From assembly GCA_030035585.1 (NCBI GenBank), contig CM057482.1:47845501-47909500 (forward strand): DNA of 64,000 nucleotides. The letters are read 5' to 3'. The DNA comes from Dugong dugon (taxonomy: Eukaryota > Chordata > Mammalia > Sirenia > Dugongidae). Positions 52,738 to 63,418 of the stretch are shown here, in pieces; position 1 is the first letter of the stretch, and every line of letters begins with the position of its first letter. The translations under genes and the position numbers were made by a program. The notes beneath the pieces were generated by a model that made no database searches, was not told the DNA's origin, and saw nothing but the letters and a program-made list of their open reading frames with translations.

Positions 52738-53600
52738 GGACATTGGTGGTTCAATGGTAGAATTCTCGCCTTCCATTCACGAGACGTAGTGCACTGGGCA
52801 AATCTGCTGCAAAGACCTCTTTAAAGTGTTAAAAAGCAAAGATGTCACTTGGGGGCTAAGGTGCGCCTGATCCAAGCCATGGTATTTTCAATCGCCTCGA
52901 ATGCATGTGAAAGCTGGACAACGAATAAGGAAGTCCAAAGGAGAATTGATGCCTTTGAATTATGGTGTTGGTAAAGAATATTGAATATACTACGGACTGC
53001 CAGAAGAACGAACAAGTCTGTCTTGGAAGAAGGACAGCCAGAACGCTCCTTAGAAGCAAGGATGGCAAGACCTTGTCTCACATACTTTGGACATGTTATC
53101 AGGAGGGACCATTCCCTGGAGAAGGACATCATGCTTGGCAAAATAAAGGGTCAGTGAAAAAGAGGAGGACTCTAGACAAGATGGATTGACACAGTGGCTG
53201 CAACAATGGGCTCAAGAATAACAACGATTGTGAGGATGATGCATTCTATTGTACATAGGGTCACTATGAGTCAGAACTCACTCAACGGCACCTAACAGCA
53301 ACGACATTCAGGCGATCTGGGTTTGATTCCTGGCCAATGAGGCTCATGGGCACCTACTACCACTCAGTGGAGGCTTGCATGCTGCTATGATGTGGAACAG
53401 GTTTCAGTGGAGCTTTCAGACTAAGACAGACTAGGAAGAAAGACCTGGCTATCTACTGCTGAAAATCAGCCAGTGAAAACCCTATGGAGCATGACAGTCT
53501 GATCCACAACTAATCCTGGGGATGGTACAGGACCAGGCAACATTTTACTTCGTTGTGCACAGGGTCCCCATGAGTAGGGAGCTAACAGCAACAACAACAT
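52738..53600 (+). repeat. tRNA-Gly/RTE SINE interrupted by an RTE copy
   Basis: The 5' half of the tRNA-Gly-like head lies at 52738-52785 (cattggtggttcaatggtag, aattctcgccttccattca). Its 3' half resumes at 53305 (gatctgggtttgattcctgg, ccaatg), followed by the usual body (aggtttcagtggagctttca, aagaaagacctggctatcta) and tail (agctaacagcaacaacaaca). Both polymerase III boxes survive but are separated by the RTE insertion. Confidence 0.85.
52786..53304 (+). mobile_element. RTE/BovB-like LINE 3' end, nested
   Basis: Plus-strand translation with a few stops gives the C-terminal RTE reverse-transcriptase region: ESWTTNKEVQRRIDAFELW-like sequence near 52910-52970 and TYFGHVIRRDHSLEKDIML at 53080-53136. 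It ends 'gattgtgaggatgatgcatt' and agtcagaactcactcaacgg. Flanks cattcacgagac (52774-52785) and cattcaggcgatc (53305-53317) are a likely decayed target duplication. The rest of the RTE is truncated. Confidence 0.82.
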
Positions 53601-53876
53601 CAGAGGCCACAGCCAGCCAGCCTGTGGGCCATATCCAGTCAGAAGATGCATTTTGTTTGGTTGGCAGAGTGAGTTGTTTGTAAATTAAATTAGTTGCCAG
53701 CAATTTATTAAAAACTGGGAGATTTCACATAAAATCAGAATTTCCAATTTCTGTTGAAAAATTGAATGTTCTTTTCAACCCCAGGCTGCATTCCCATGTG
53801 GATCCATGGGTCAGACCTGAGCCATGGCTGCCCCTTAGACAGGGCTGGACTCAGCCCACAACTGAGGCACTGGCTA
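53601..53876. other. No feature recognised
   Basis: Unassigned sequence between two SINEs. Confidence 0.4.
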
Positions 53877-53886
53877 GCTGACTCCA

Positions 53887-54084
53887 TTTCTGGTGGCCGT
53901 CAGCTCTGACTTCAGCAACCCCATGTATGTCAAAGAAGAACTGTGCTCGATAGGGTTTTCAGTGACTGATTTTTTGGAAGTAGATTACCAGGACTTCCTT
54001 CTGAGATGCCTCTGGGTGAACTCAAACCTCCAACCTTTCAGTTAGCAGCCGAGCACTTAAGTGTTTGTGCCACCTTGGGACTCT
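53887..54084 (-). repeat. AfroSINE, long form
   Basis: Plus-strand text: tttctggtggccgtcagctc, aagaactgtgctcgatagg, gatgcctctgggtgaactca and tttcagttagcagccgagca. The 10-bp flanks gctgactcca at 53877-53886 and 54085-54094 are identical. Confidence 0.88.
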
Positions 54085-54094
54085 GCTGACTCCA

Positions 54095-55074
54095 CTAGCC
54101 CCCTTGTCTCCACCTGCACACCTGCCCTGTGTTTGAGAGGGATGGTCAAGCTTTTCTCAACCTTACATAAAGTGCTACACAAAATCAACTTCAAAGCTTC
54201 CCCTCCCAACTTGACGGCCCCCAAGCCCCTCCTTTATAAAGGCTGTAAAGGGACCCGTGCTCAGGGACTCTCTCTTGGGGGACTTCTGCTCATCTGTAGC
54301 TAGCAGGTTCTGCCAACAGGACAGCAAATTTCCCAGAACCGCCAGGACAACTCCTACATTCCTGGGAAGACGGTGGGATGTCGTCTTCACTTGCCTTCCC
54401 GAGCGCCCTGCTGCTGGGTGAGTCAGATGGTGACTCTGGTGGAAATCCAGAGCACTAACAGAAGAAAGGAAATGTAAGTGAAACCCTGGGGGAACCCCGC
54501 TGAGGGGGCTCCCGGCTCACAGGCTCAGGAGGAGGACAAGTGGCTCTGCATCTGCAAAGCAGAGCCCCAAGCCTCACCTCCAGCAGGTCCAACACTCGCT
54601 GCAGCTGCCATTTAAACATGCAGGTCCGCAACTGACAGCTGTGGGCTCTGATTCAGTCCAGCTCAGGTGGGCCCAGAGGGCAGCACTTTTGGAAGTCCCC
54701 CAGTGGTTCTGACCTGGGGTCAGAGGCCACACATGGCCAATCTCTGGAGGCCAGCACCGACTCCTCCACTCCAGGCCACGGCCTTCCCCTCAGCAGCAGT
54801 GACAGATGGCTTAACCTGACAGGAAGGACAGTCACACAAGGGCACGAGAAGTGAGCTGTGCCCACAGCTGCTGTCAGCCGGCTGGTTTAGCAAGTCTCCC
54901 CTAGGACTTAAGAAGACAGAATTTAAAACGCATGCCAGGCCCTTAACAAGACCAGTGACCTCCTCAGAGTCACACCCTGGCTAGTGTTTGCTCATTCTGC
55001 CAGCCCTTCTGACCAGGGGTCTCCAGCATACGGGGGGCTTGACTGACAGAGATGACAATATGCTGAATTGGCCA
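54095..55074. other. Low-repeat sequence, no gene supported
   Basis: About 980 bp, GC-rich, with no recognised repeat. Frames are under 80 codons. Confidence 0.4.
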
Positions 55075-55250
55075 GAGCTGTGCAACTGCAGGCAAGTTGC
55101 TTAAATTCTCTGAGCTTTCGCGCTTTTACTTATAGACTGGGAGCAATAACTGCCTCAAAGGGGCATTGTAAGGGTTAAATGAGATAAGGAACATGCGTAT
55201 CCTGACCCTCAGTGGGCAGTGAGGTGAGTTTACTGCCTGCTTCTGTGTGC
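55075..55250 (+). repeat. MIR SINE
   Basis: The words gcaggcaagttgcttaaatt, 'ctctgagctttcgcgc', actgggagcaataactgcct and 'agggttaaatgagataagg' follow the MIR core and 3' part. Confidence 0.85.
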
Positions 55251-55269
55251 CAGCACTAACGCTGGGGTC

Positions 55270-55762
55270 TGTCTTAGTCATCTAATGCTGCTATAACAGA
55301 AATACCACAAGTGGATGGCTTTAACAGAAAGAAATTTATTTCTTCACAGTAAAGTAGGCTAAAAGTCCAAATTCACAGTGTCAGCTCCAGGGGAAGGCTT
55401 TCTCTCTGTCGGCCTTCTCATCAATCTTCCCTTGGCCTAGGAGCTTCTCCGCACAGGGACCCTGGGTCCAAAGGACACGCTCTGCTCCTGGCACTGCTTT
55501 CTTGGTGGTATGAGGTCCTCCTGTCTCTCTGTTAGCTTCTCTCTTCTCTCTCATATCTCAAAAGACATTTCCTCAAGACACAGTCCCATCTTGTAGATCG
55601 AGTCCTGCCTTACTAACACAACTGCCTCCCATCCTCCCTCATTAACATCATACATTAACATCATACATTTACAACATAGAGGAAAATCACGCAGTACCAG
55701 GAATCATGGCCCAGCCAAATTGATACACACATTTTTGGCAGGACATAATTCAATCCATGACA
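55270..55762 (-). mobile_element. Solo LTR, same family as 745-1228
   Basis: Plus-strand text starts tgtcttagtcatctaatgct and ends caatccatgaca. Landmarks are ctccaggggaaggctttct, gggaccctgggtccaaagga and 'atgaggtcctcctgtctc'. A 13-bp unit (attaacatcatac) is duplicated in tandem at 55641-55666. Target duplications are not clear. Confidence 0.88.
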
Positions 55763-55942
55763 AGGGGCCATGTCTGAAAGTGTGGCCTGAGCACCCTTCT
55801 CTCCTGCAGTGCTTGGGAGCTGCTGGGGGCTGGGAGCAGGGGTGAAGTGGCACCTCTGTCGCTCAGGGTGATTTCAGTGGCCCGTAACAGAAACCAGTGC
55901 AAACTGGCAAAAATAGAAAGGTGTTCCAGTGGGGTGTATTTA

Positions 55943-56345
55943 TTATTGTTGTTGTTGTTAGTTGCTGTCGAGTTGGCTCTAACTCCTGGTGACCCTGAGT
56001 ACAACAGAACAAACCGGTGCTTGGTCCTGTGCCATCTTCATGACGATTGGTATGCTTGAGTCCATTGCTGTGGCCACTGTATATTTTGAGTGACTTCCGA
56101 TCTGGGGGCTCATCTTCCAGCACTATTTGAGACAGTGTTCTGCTGTGATCCACAGGGTTTTCATTGAATAGTTTTCAGAAGTAGATCACCAGGCCTTTCT
56201 TTCTAGTCTGTCTTAGTCTGGAAGCTCCACTGAAACCCGTTCACCATGGGTGACTCTGCTAGTATGTGAAATATCGGCGGTGTAGCTTCCAGCATCATAG
56301 CAACCTGCAAGCCACCATAGTATGATAACCTGGCAGATAGGTGGT
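55943..56345 (-). repeat. RTE-derived element, minus strand
   Basis: Plus-strand text: GTT run, gttgctgtcgagttggctct, 'ggtcctgtgccatcttcatg', a stretch 'ccattgctgtggccactgta' from the RTE 3' region, and then 'agtagatcaccaggcctttc', cttagtctggaagctccact from the 5' region. This order fits an internally deleted RTE in reverse. A tRNA-Gly head is not visible. Confidence 0.75.
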
Positions 56346-57589
56346 GGGCATTTATTATAAGGATACCTGGAATCCAGAGGAAGAGTTGGGCTCAGGAAGA
56401 TCTCGACCCAGGGATGGGAACCCACGGAGACCCCAGAAAAGACCTTCCCTCTTTGTTTCTGAGCTCATCTCTCGTCACCATTCCCCTCTCCACATGTTCT
56501 CTGAGCAGACTTGTGGCCAGACACTTGGGAAAAGTGGCCGGCCCTTAACTTCTTGGTTACATGTCTTCAGTTCAAGTGACAAACAGAGACCCTCAAGCAT
56601 CTCCAAGTCCCACCCTTGGCTAAGTTGGTGTCTCTGGGAGACTGATACTTGTACCTGAGGCCAGAAGCTGGACCTACCAATCCTTCTCTCCATGAGAACT
56701 TGTCAAATGATTTCCTAAGAAGAACAGACTGACCACCATTTTATCTACTAGATCACCTCCCCCAAGCCCAGTCCTTCCGAATCCTGTGAGTACTGTGTGC
56801 AGCACTGAGATCCAGTGGGTGCCGGTTCCCAGCTCACTCGAAGCTCACTGCTTTCCGTGTCATTAGACTCTTGGCTCTTGACCCTTTTCCTTGGCTGCTG
56901 GCTGATGCTGGCACACACTCCAAAAGAGGAGGGGATGGGGCATTGAGTTTCTACTATGCTGCAAATCAGAACCAATTGTTGGTGGCTTCTCTGCTGGAGC
57001 GTGCTCTTGGAGAGAGTTGAGTTGAACAGTTGCCATCATGGAGCCTTGGTGCCAGCTCCTGCTCATCTCCAGCCAGCGTATGCCACGGAGGGCAGTGAGC
57101 TGCTGCCTGAAAGTGTTTGCTCTGCCAGCCGGGGCTTGGGTGACCCTGGTGACAGGGGGAAGATTGCCCTTCAAAGGGACATCCCGTGGAAAGGCAGGTA
57201 TGGAATCCTTAGAGCCACTGGCATCTGGCTAGCAAGTCCCTGCTCTGCTCACAAAGACTTTGTGCAGACACCTGCTCAAACCCTCACAATGCCCTAGAGG
57301 AGGGTTTGTGGTCACAGAGCTAACCAGGGTCACCACATTGCACAACCTGGGGGAAGAGTCACGCTGTGGTCTAACTGAATGGCCCTCCCAGAGTTGTACA
57401 GTGTGCAACCTGTGCAGATGTATGCGGTGGCCCTGTAGCTAAGAAATAACAGAGCCAAGTGGGACCCACACTTAGGCCCTTGGCCTCTGATTCCATTTCC
57501 TTTCCTTTGCTGTCTCTTGTATAAGTTCTACCCTTCTGAAGTACCTCACTGTGTTTGAAATGATGCCTGATGTTCAAACTTCCTCATAC
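56346..57589. other. Low-repeat sequence, no gene supported
   Basis: About 1.2 kb with no assignable repeat. Frames of 103-113 codons overlap on both strands (56863-57174 minus, 56956-57297 plus) without recognisable domains. Confidence 0.4.
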
Positions 57590-57745
57590 TGCATTTCCTC
57601 ATCTGCAAAACAGGCAAAACCATATACTCCTCCTGACTGTCGTGATGAGTCAAGGACATAATGCAGAAAATAGGCCTGATGCCAGGGTTTGGATCTTAGT
57701 GAGCGCCTGGAAATAGAAGCAGCTACTACTGTAATTACCCTGGGC
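57590..57745 (+). repeat. MIR SINE fragment
   Basis: The words atttcctcatctgcaaaaca, 'ctgtcgtgatgagtcaagg' and agtgagcgcctggaaataga follow the MIR 3' half. Confidence 0.65.
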
Positions 57746-57747
57746 TC

Positions 57748-57965
57748 ATTGGTGGATCAGTGGTAGATATCTTGTCTTCTATGTGGGAGACCCAGGTTTG
57801 AGTCTCGGCGACTGCACATCTTTGATGTGGTGAAAAACAGGTGAAATTATGCACTACAGATTAGTTAGTAGGCACAAGTAAGCCCGTGCGTACCTTGCTC
57901 ATTGGGTAATTCATCCCTGGGTTGCCACGAGTTGGGCTGACTCCAAGGCAGCTAGTGAAACAAAA
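57748..57965 (+). repeat. tRNA-Gly-headed SINE, variant body
   Basis: The head ggctcattggtggatcagtg with agacccaggtttgagtctcg keeps the two tRNA-Gly-like polymerase III box regions. The body differs from the other copies after 'gactgcacatctttgatg', and the end is ttgccacgagttgggctgac and aaggcagctagtg. It may be a separate subfamily. Confidence 0.65.
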
Positions 57966-58524
57966 AACCTACTGCCACTACCCCTTCTCCAGCTGCTCTC
58001 ACTGCTATAATAATCACACTCACCACAGTTGTAATTACTCTTATCACCATCTCTTCACTCCAGGTGAACACACTTCCTCTCAAGGCAAGTAGGGTCTTGG
58101 GCCCCTAGGGACCGCATCTTCGCACACCAGGTCTTCTGTTTGTCTTCCTCTTCTTTTCCTAGTGGGGTTGCCAGGTGGTACTTTGGGGGTGTGGTGAGAT
58201 GCTGAAGGAACCCAGGTCTTCTTTCCCGTCAGCTGAGGCAGGAGAAGCGCCTCGTGGATTCAGGAGGGAAATGGCAGCCGTGCCCCAGACAACCCTTGTC
58301 CCAGCCTTTATCCTCCTCCTTAGTCCTGCCCCTGCAGCACTTCCTGCTCCCTGCAGGTTTCAGAGGTGTTGATGGACGGACCTTGCTGCCTCTGTTAAAC
58401 GGAGCACGTTGCCGTGCCCCCTACACTGGGCCTGGCACAAGGTCTGGTACGTGTGTGCCACGTGCAGTAAATGAATGGGCAAAAGAAACAGTGAGCAATG
58501 GAGAGGAGCAACTTGCATGGCTTT
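57966..58524. other. No feature recognised
   Basis: Unassigned sequence. A frame at 58254-58592 runs into the TG repeat and is not considered coding. Confidence 0.4.
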
Positions 58525-58525
58525 G

Positions 58526-58573
<48 letters not shown>

Positions 58574-58588
58574 ATGTGTGTGTGCGTG
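58525..58588. repeat. (TG)n microsatellite
   Basis: More than twenty TG units, with an ACA interruption at 58571-58574. It abuts an L1-tail-like stretch. Confidence 0.95.
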
Positions 58589-58610
58589 GTAAAAATATAT
58601 ATAACAAAAC

Positions 58611-58816
58611 CCAGCATCAATTGCCATGGAGTGGACCCCAGCTCATGGCGACCTCACGTATCAGAGTAGAATGGTGCTCCCACAGGGTTTTCAACGGCTC
58701 ATTTGTCAGAAGGAGATTATCAGGTCTTTCTTCCAAAGTGCCTCTGAGTGGACTTGAACCTCTAACCTTTCAGTTAGCAGCCAAGTATGTTAATTGTCTG
58801 CACCACCAGGAATTCC
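58611..58816 (-). repeat. AfroSINE, long form, with a 14-bp TSD
   Basis: Plus-strand text: catggagtggaccccagctc, 'gtagaatggtgctcccac', 'gaaggagattatcaggtc' and ctttcagttagcagccaagt, ending caccaccaggaattcc. Flanks atatataacaaaac (58597-58610) and atatatgacaaaac (58817-58830) differ at one base. It lies in an old L1 tail (gtaaaaatatat and 'taagtacaattcag'). Confidence 0.92.
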
Positions 58817-58830
58817 ATATATGACAAAAC

Positions 58831-59494
58831 ATTTACCAACTCATCAGTTTTTATAAGTACAATTCAGTCATTTCTTTTTTCCAGCAAATACTCAGAGTGT
58901 GCTGCTCTGTGCAAGCTCTGATGGGCACAAGGACAAATCCCACATCGCCTTGACCTTGGAAGCTCACATCTGTGCTGGGAGAGCTCAGGCCTGCTGCTCT
59001 CCTCTTTAGTCCACAGGGCAAGGGCTTTGCCTAGAAATCCCTGAGACAGCCAGGGGCTCTGGCAGTGGAGGGGGTGACCTGACCCTCTCAGGCGCCCCCT
59101 CCTGGTCTTGACCCCCTGGGCTTGGAGACATGAGGGGGCTTGTCCCTACCCTGAAGTAGAGACAGGTGAGCACACACAAAAATGCACAAAGCCCGACAGA
59201 TGTCAGAAACACGTGATCATGTACACAGCCCTCACAGCTGGTGAGCCACATCCGCATGGGTGAGAAGGTACCCAGGTGAGTAAAGGGAGCAGACCCAGGT
59301 AATGTTGGCCCAGCGTCCCCTCCTCCCACCTTCCCTCACACCCCTCTCTCCAGCAGCTCTCAGGTCTTCGTGCTGTGAAGTTTAGGTGCTGGCTATGTGA
59401 CTAGGAACCAGCAATGGGGCATGGTGAGGACTCTGGAAAACAGAGAGCGCAGGTCCTACCTCCATGGTCTTCACACTCTAGCAGGTATCAGAAT
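58831..59494. other. No feature recognised
   Basis: The first 50 bp look like the old L1 tail interrupted by the SINE. The rest is unassigned and GC-rich. Confidence 0.4.
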
Positions 59495-59893
59495 CCTCTA
59501 GCGGGCTTTCTTTCTCTGTTGGCTCTGGAGGAAGGCCCTCGTGGTCATCAATCTTCCCCTGGACTAGAAGCGTCTCTGCGCAGGAACCTCGGGTCCAAAG
59601 GACATGCTCTGCTCCCGGCACTGCTTTTTTGGTGGTATGAGGTTCCCAATTCTCTGCTTGCTTTCCTTTCATCTCCTGTAAGATGAAAGGTGGTGCAGGC
59701 CACGTCCTAGGGAAACTCCCTTTACATTGGATCAAGGATGTGACCTTAGTAAGGATGTTATACAATTCCACCCTAATCCTCTTTAACATAAAATTACTAT
59801 CACAAAATGGAGGACAACCACACAATACTGTGAATCATGGCCCGGCCAAATTGATACACACAGTTCTGGGGGGATATAATTCAGTCCATGACA
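59495..59893 (-). mobile_element. LTR, same family as 745-1228, 3' end missing
   Basis: Plus-strand text: ctctgttggctctggaggaa, aacctcgggtccaaaggaca, 'ctgcttttttggtggtatga' and attcagtccatgaca. It starts within the LTR, so part is lost. The outer boundary at 59893 keeps the tgaca end. Confidence 0.82.
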
Positions 59894-60210
59894 GTGGTGG
59901 AGTGTTCCTCTGCTGCTGCAAGGAACCTTGGGCTGGCTTTAGCAAGGAGCCAGAAGTGGTCCACCAAGTGGGAGATCCAAGGGTCTCTGCAGGGACAACA
60001 GTCCCTATACCACGACAGGCAGCTCAGCTTTCAGGCTGTAAGGATGTTTGGTGACCTGAATGAGAGTTGGGATAAAAGTGTCTCTCTTCCCAGCACGGAA
60101 TTCCTGAGGACACTGTGTCTGGCTCAGGAAGGCAAGTCCTTGTCCATCAAGAAGACTGGCTGCTCTTGACTAGACACTCCCATCTCTTCCAGCCATGGCT
60201 GTACCAATGC
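59894..60210. other. No feature recognised
   Basis: Unassigned sequence between two LTRs. Confidence 0.4.
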
Positions 60211-60310
60211 TGTTGTGGGTTGAATTGTGTCCCCCCAGATATGTATTGAAGTCCTGACACCTATACCTGTGGATGTATACTGGTTTTGCTACAGAACCCA
60301 GCCTAAGACA
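60211..60310 (+). mobile_element. Internally deleted LTR remnant
   Basis: It starts tgttgtgggttgaattgtgt like the LTR at 4335 and ends cccagcctaagaca, with only about 100 bp between. Most of the LTR has been lost, presumably by deletion. No target duplication is visible. Confidence 0.6.
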
Positions 60311-60904
60311 ACTGTGCAGACCTTTTGCCCAATTTGTGAGGGTTTTTGTTAACTGTTGAGTTGTGAGATGTTTTTATCTGTTTTGGATACTAGCATTTTA
60401 TTGGCTATGAGATTCACGAACATTTTTTTACCATTCTGTAGCTTGTCTTTTCATCCTCTTTATAGGGTCTTTAACAAAGCAAAACTTTTAAATTTTGATG
60501 GGGTCCACTTCATCCATTTTTCTTTTTATGGATCATGCTTTTAGTGTCAAGTCTAAGAACTTTTTTGCCTAGCCCTAGATCCTAAAGATTTTCTCCTATT
60601 TTTTTTTCAAAAAGTTTTATAGCTTTGCATTTTACATTTATGTATTTGATATATTTTGAGTTAATTGTTGTTTAAGATGTGAGATTTAGGTCAAGTTTCT
60701 TTCTTTCTTTTTTTTTTTTTTTTTTGCATTTGGATGTCCAATTGTTTCAGCACCATTTATAGTAAAGGCTGTATTTACTACACTGAATTGCTTTTGCACC
60801 TTTGTAAAAATCAGTTAGACATATATGTCTGGGTCTATTTCTGGGTTTTCTCTTCTGTTTTATTGATCAATGTGTCTATCCCTCTGCCACTACCACATAG
60901 TCTT

Positions 60905-63418
60905 TTTTTTTTTTTTTTTGGAATAACAGCTTTTTGTTGTTGTTTATGTTGTAGTTTAAGTGAAAGTTTACATTTCAAGTTAGTTTCTCATACAAAAATT
61001 TATACATATACTGTTATGTGACCCTAACTGCTCTCCCTATTCTGTGACAGCACACTCCTCCTTTCCACCCCTGATTTCCCATGTCCGTTCAACCAGCTCC
61101 TAACCCTCTCTGCCTTCTCATCTCACCTCCAGACAGGAGCTGCCCATTTAGTCTCATGTATCTACTTGAGCTAAGAAGCACACTCTTCACGAATATCACT
61201 TTATGTCCCACAGTCCAGTCTAATCTTTGTCTGAAGAGTTGGCCTCAGAAATTGTTTTAGTTTTGGGTTGACAGACAGTCAGGGGGCCGTGCTTTCCAGG
61301 GTTCCTCCAGTCTCAGACACACCATTAAGTCTGGTCTTCTTACTAGAATTTGAGTTCTACACCCCACCTTTCTCCTGCTCCATCAGTTCTTCTGGTCTCA
61401 AGCTGATGCAGTCTCTGGTTTATGTGGCCCTTTCAAGTCTCTTGAGCTAATACTTCCCTTGTGTCTATGGTGTTCTTCATTCTCCTTTACTACAGGTGGT
61501 TGGGACCAATTGATGCATCTTAGATGGCCACTTGCTAGCTTTTAAGACCACAGACGCCACTCACCAAAGTAGGATGCAGAACATTTTCTTAATAAACTTT
61601 GTTATGCCAATTGACCTAGATGTCCCCTGAAAGCATGGTCACCAGACCCCCGCCCCTGCTACTCTGTCCCTTGAAGTTATTTTGTTGTATTCAGGAAACT
61701 TCTTAGCTTTGGTTTAGTCCAGTTGTGCTGATTTTCCCTGTAGTGTGTGCTGTCCTTCCCTTCACCTAAGATAATACTTGTCTACTATCTAGTTAGTGAC
61801 TAGCCTTCACCCTCCCTCCCCACCTTCGTAACCATTAAAGAATGTTTTCTTCTGTGTTTAAACCTTTTCTTGAGTTCTTGTAATAGTGGTCTTATGCAAT
61901 ATTTGTCCTTCTGTGACTGACTAAATTCACTCAGCATCATGCCGTCCAGATTCCTCCATGTTATAAGATGTTTCATGGTTCCTTCGTTGTTCTTTATAGT
62001 TGCGTCGCATTCCATTGCATGAATATACTATAATTTGTTTATCCATTCATCCATTGATGAGCACCTAGATTGTTTCCATCTTTTTTCTATCATGAACAGT
62101 ACTGCAATGAACATGGGTGTGCATATATCTATTCGTGTGATGGCTCTTACTTCCCTAGGATATATTCCAGGGAGTGGGATTGCTGGATCATATGGTACTT
62201 CTATTTCTAGCTTTTTAAGGAAGTGCCAAATTGATTTCCCAAGTGGTTGTACCATTTTACATTCCCATCAACAGTGTATAAGTGTTCCAGTCACTCCACA
62301 ACCTCTCCAACATTTATTATTTTGTGTTTTTTGATTAATGCTAGCCTTGTTGGGGTTAGATGGTATCCCATTGAAGTTTTGATTTGCATTTCTCTGATGG
62401 CTAATGATCGTGAGCATTTCTTCATGTGTCTGTTAGCCACCTGAATGTCTTCTTTGGTGAAGCATCTGTTCATATCCTTTGCCCATTTTTTGATTGGGTT
62501 ATTTGTCTTTTCGTTGTTGAGGTTTTGCAGTATCTTGTAGATTTTACAGATTAGATGCTGATTGGATTTGTTGTAGCCAAAATTTTTTTCCCAGTCTGTA
62601 GGTTGTCTTTTGACACTTTAGTGAGGTCTTTTGATGAGCATAAGTGCTTGATTTTTAGGAGCTCCCAGTTATCTATTTTCTGGTGTTTGTGCATTGTTAC
62701 TTATGGTTCATATTGTTTATACTATGCATTAAGGCTCCTAGCATTGTCTCTATTTTTAATTCCATGATCTTCATCGTTTTCATTTTATATTTAGGTCTTT
62801 GATCCATTTTGAGTTAGTTTTTGTGCATGGTGTGAGGTATGGGTCTTGTTTCAGTTTTTTGCAGATGGATATCCAGTCATGCCAGCACCATTTGTTAAAG
62901 AGACTGTCTGTTCCCCGATTAATGGACTTTGGGCCTTTGTCAAATATCAGCTGCTCATAGGTGGATGAATTCATGTCTGGATTCTCAATTCTGTTCCACT
63001 GGTCTATGTATCTGTTGTTGTACCAGTACCAGGCTTTTTTGACTACCTTGGCGGTATAATAGGGTCTAAAATCAGGTAGTGTGAGGCCCCCCACTTTGTT
63101 CTTCTTCCTGAGTAATGCTTTACTTATTCAGGGCCTCTTCCCTTTCCATATGAAGTTTGTGATTTGTTTCTCCATCTCATTAAAAAATGCCGTTGGAATT
63201 TGGATCGGGATTGCATTGTATCTGTAGATCACTTTGGGTAGAACATTTTCACAATGTTGAGTCTTCCTATCCATGAGCAAGGTATGTTCTTCCACTTATG
63301 CAGGTCTCTTTTGGTTTCTTGCAGTAGTGTCTTGTAGTTTTCATTGTATAGGTCTTTTACATCTCTGTTTAGATTTATTTCTATATATTTTATCTTCTTG
63401 GGGGCTATTGTAAATCAT
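60905..63418 (-). mobile_element. Younger 2.5-kb L1, 5'-truncated, perfect TSD
   Basis: On the minus strand it holds the ORF2 C-terminal region (61800-63418), the full lineage-type 3' UTR (61799-60921) and a poly-A tail (T-run at 60902-60920). A perfect 14-bp duplication, taccacatagtctt, lies at 60891-60904 and 63419-63432. It is truncated in ORF2 near the end of the reverse-transcriptase domain, so it cannot move on its own. Confidence 0.92.
62780..63094 (-). pseudogene. L1 ORF2 C-terminal fragment
   Basis: A 104-codon frame with [21 protein letters not shown] near the start (read in parts), '[18 protein letters not shown]' and '[19 protein letters not shown]', all typical of the region after the L1 reverse-transcriptase domain. 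Frames at 62028-62255 and 61800-62015 continue it (LEIEVPYDPAIPLPGIYP and KNNEGTMKHLITWRN) but are separated by frameshifts. Dead copy. Confidence 0.92.

Noticed and set aside
52741..52790. Genuine tRNA-Gly gene
   Set aside because: Only the 5' half is present before the RTE insertion, and the 3' half leads into the SINE body. It is a SINE head and not a functional tRNA gene.
58360..58824. Several His/Thr- or Cys/Val-rich frames
   Set aside because: They are translations of the TG microsatellite and the AfroSINE next to it.
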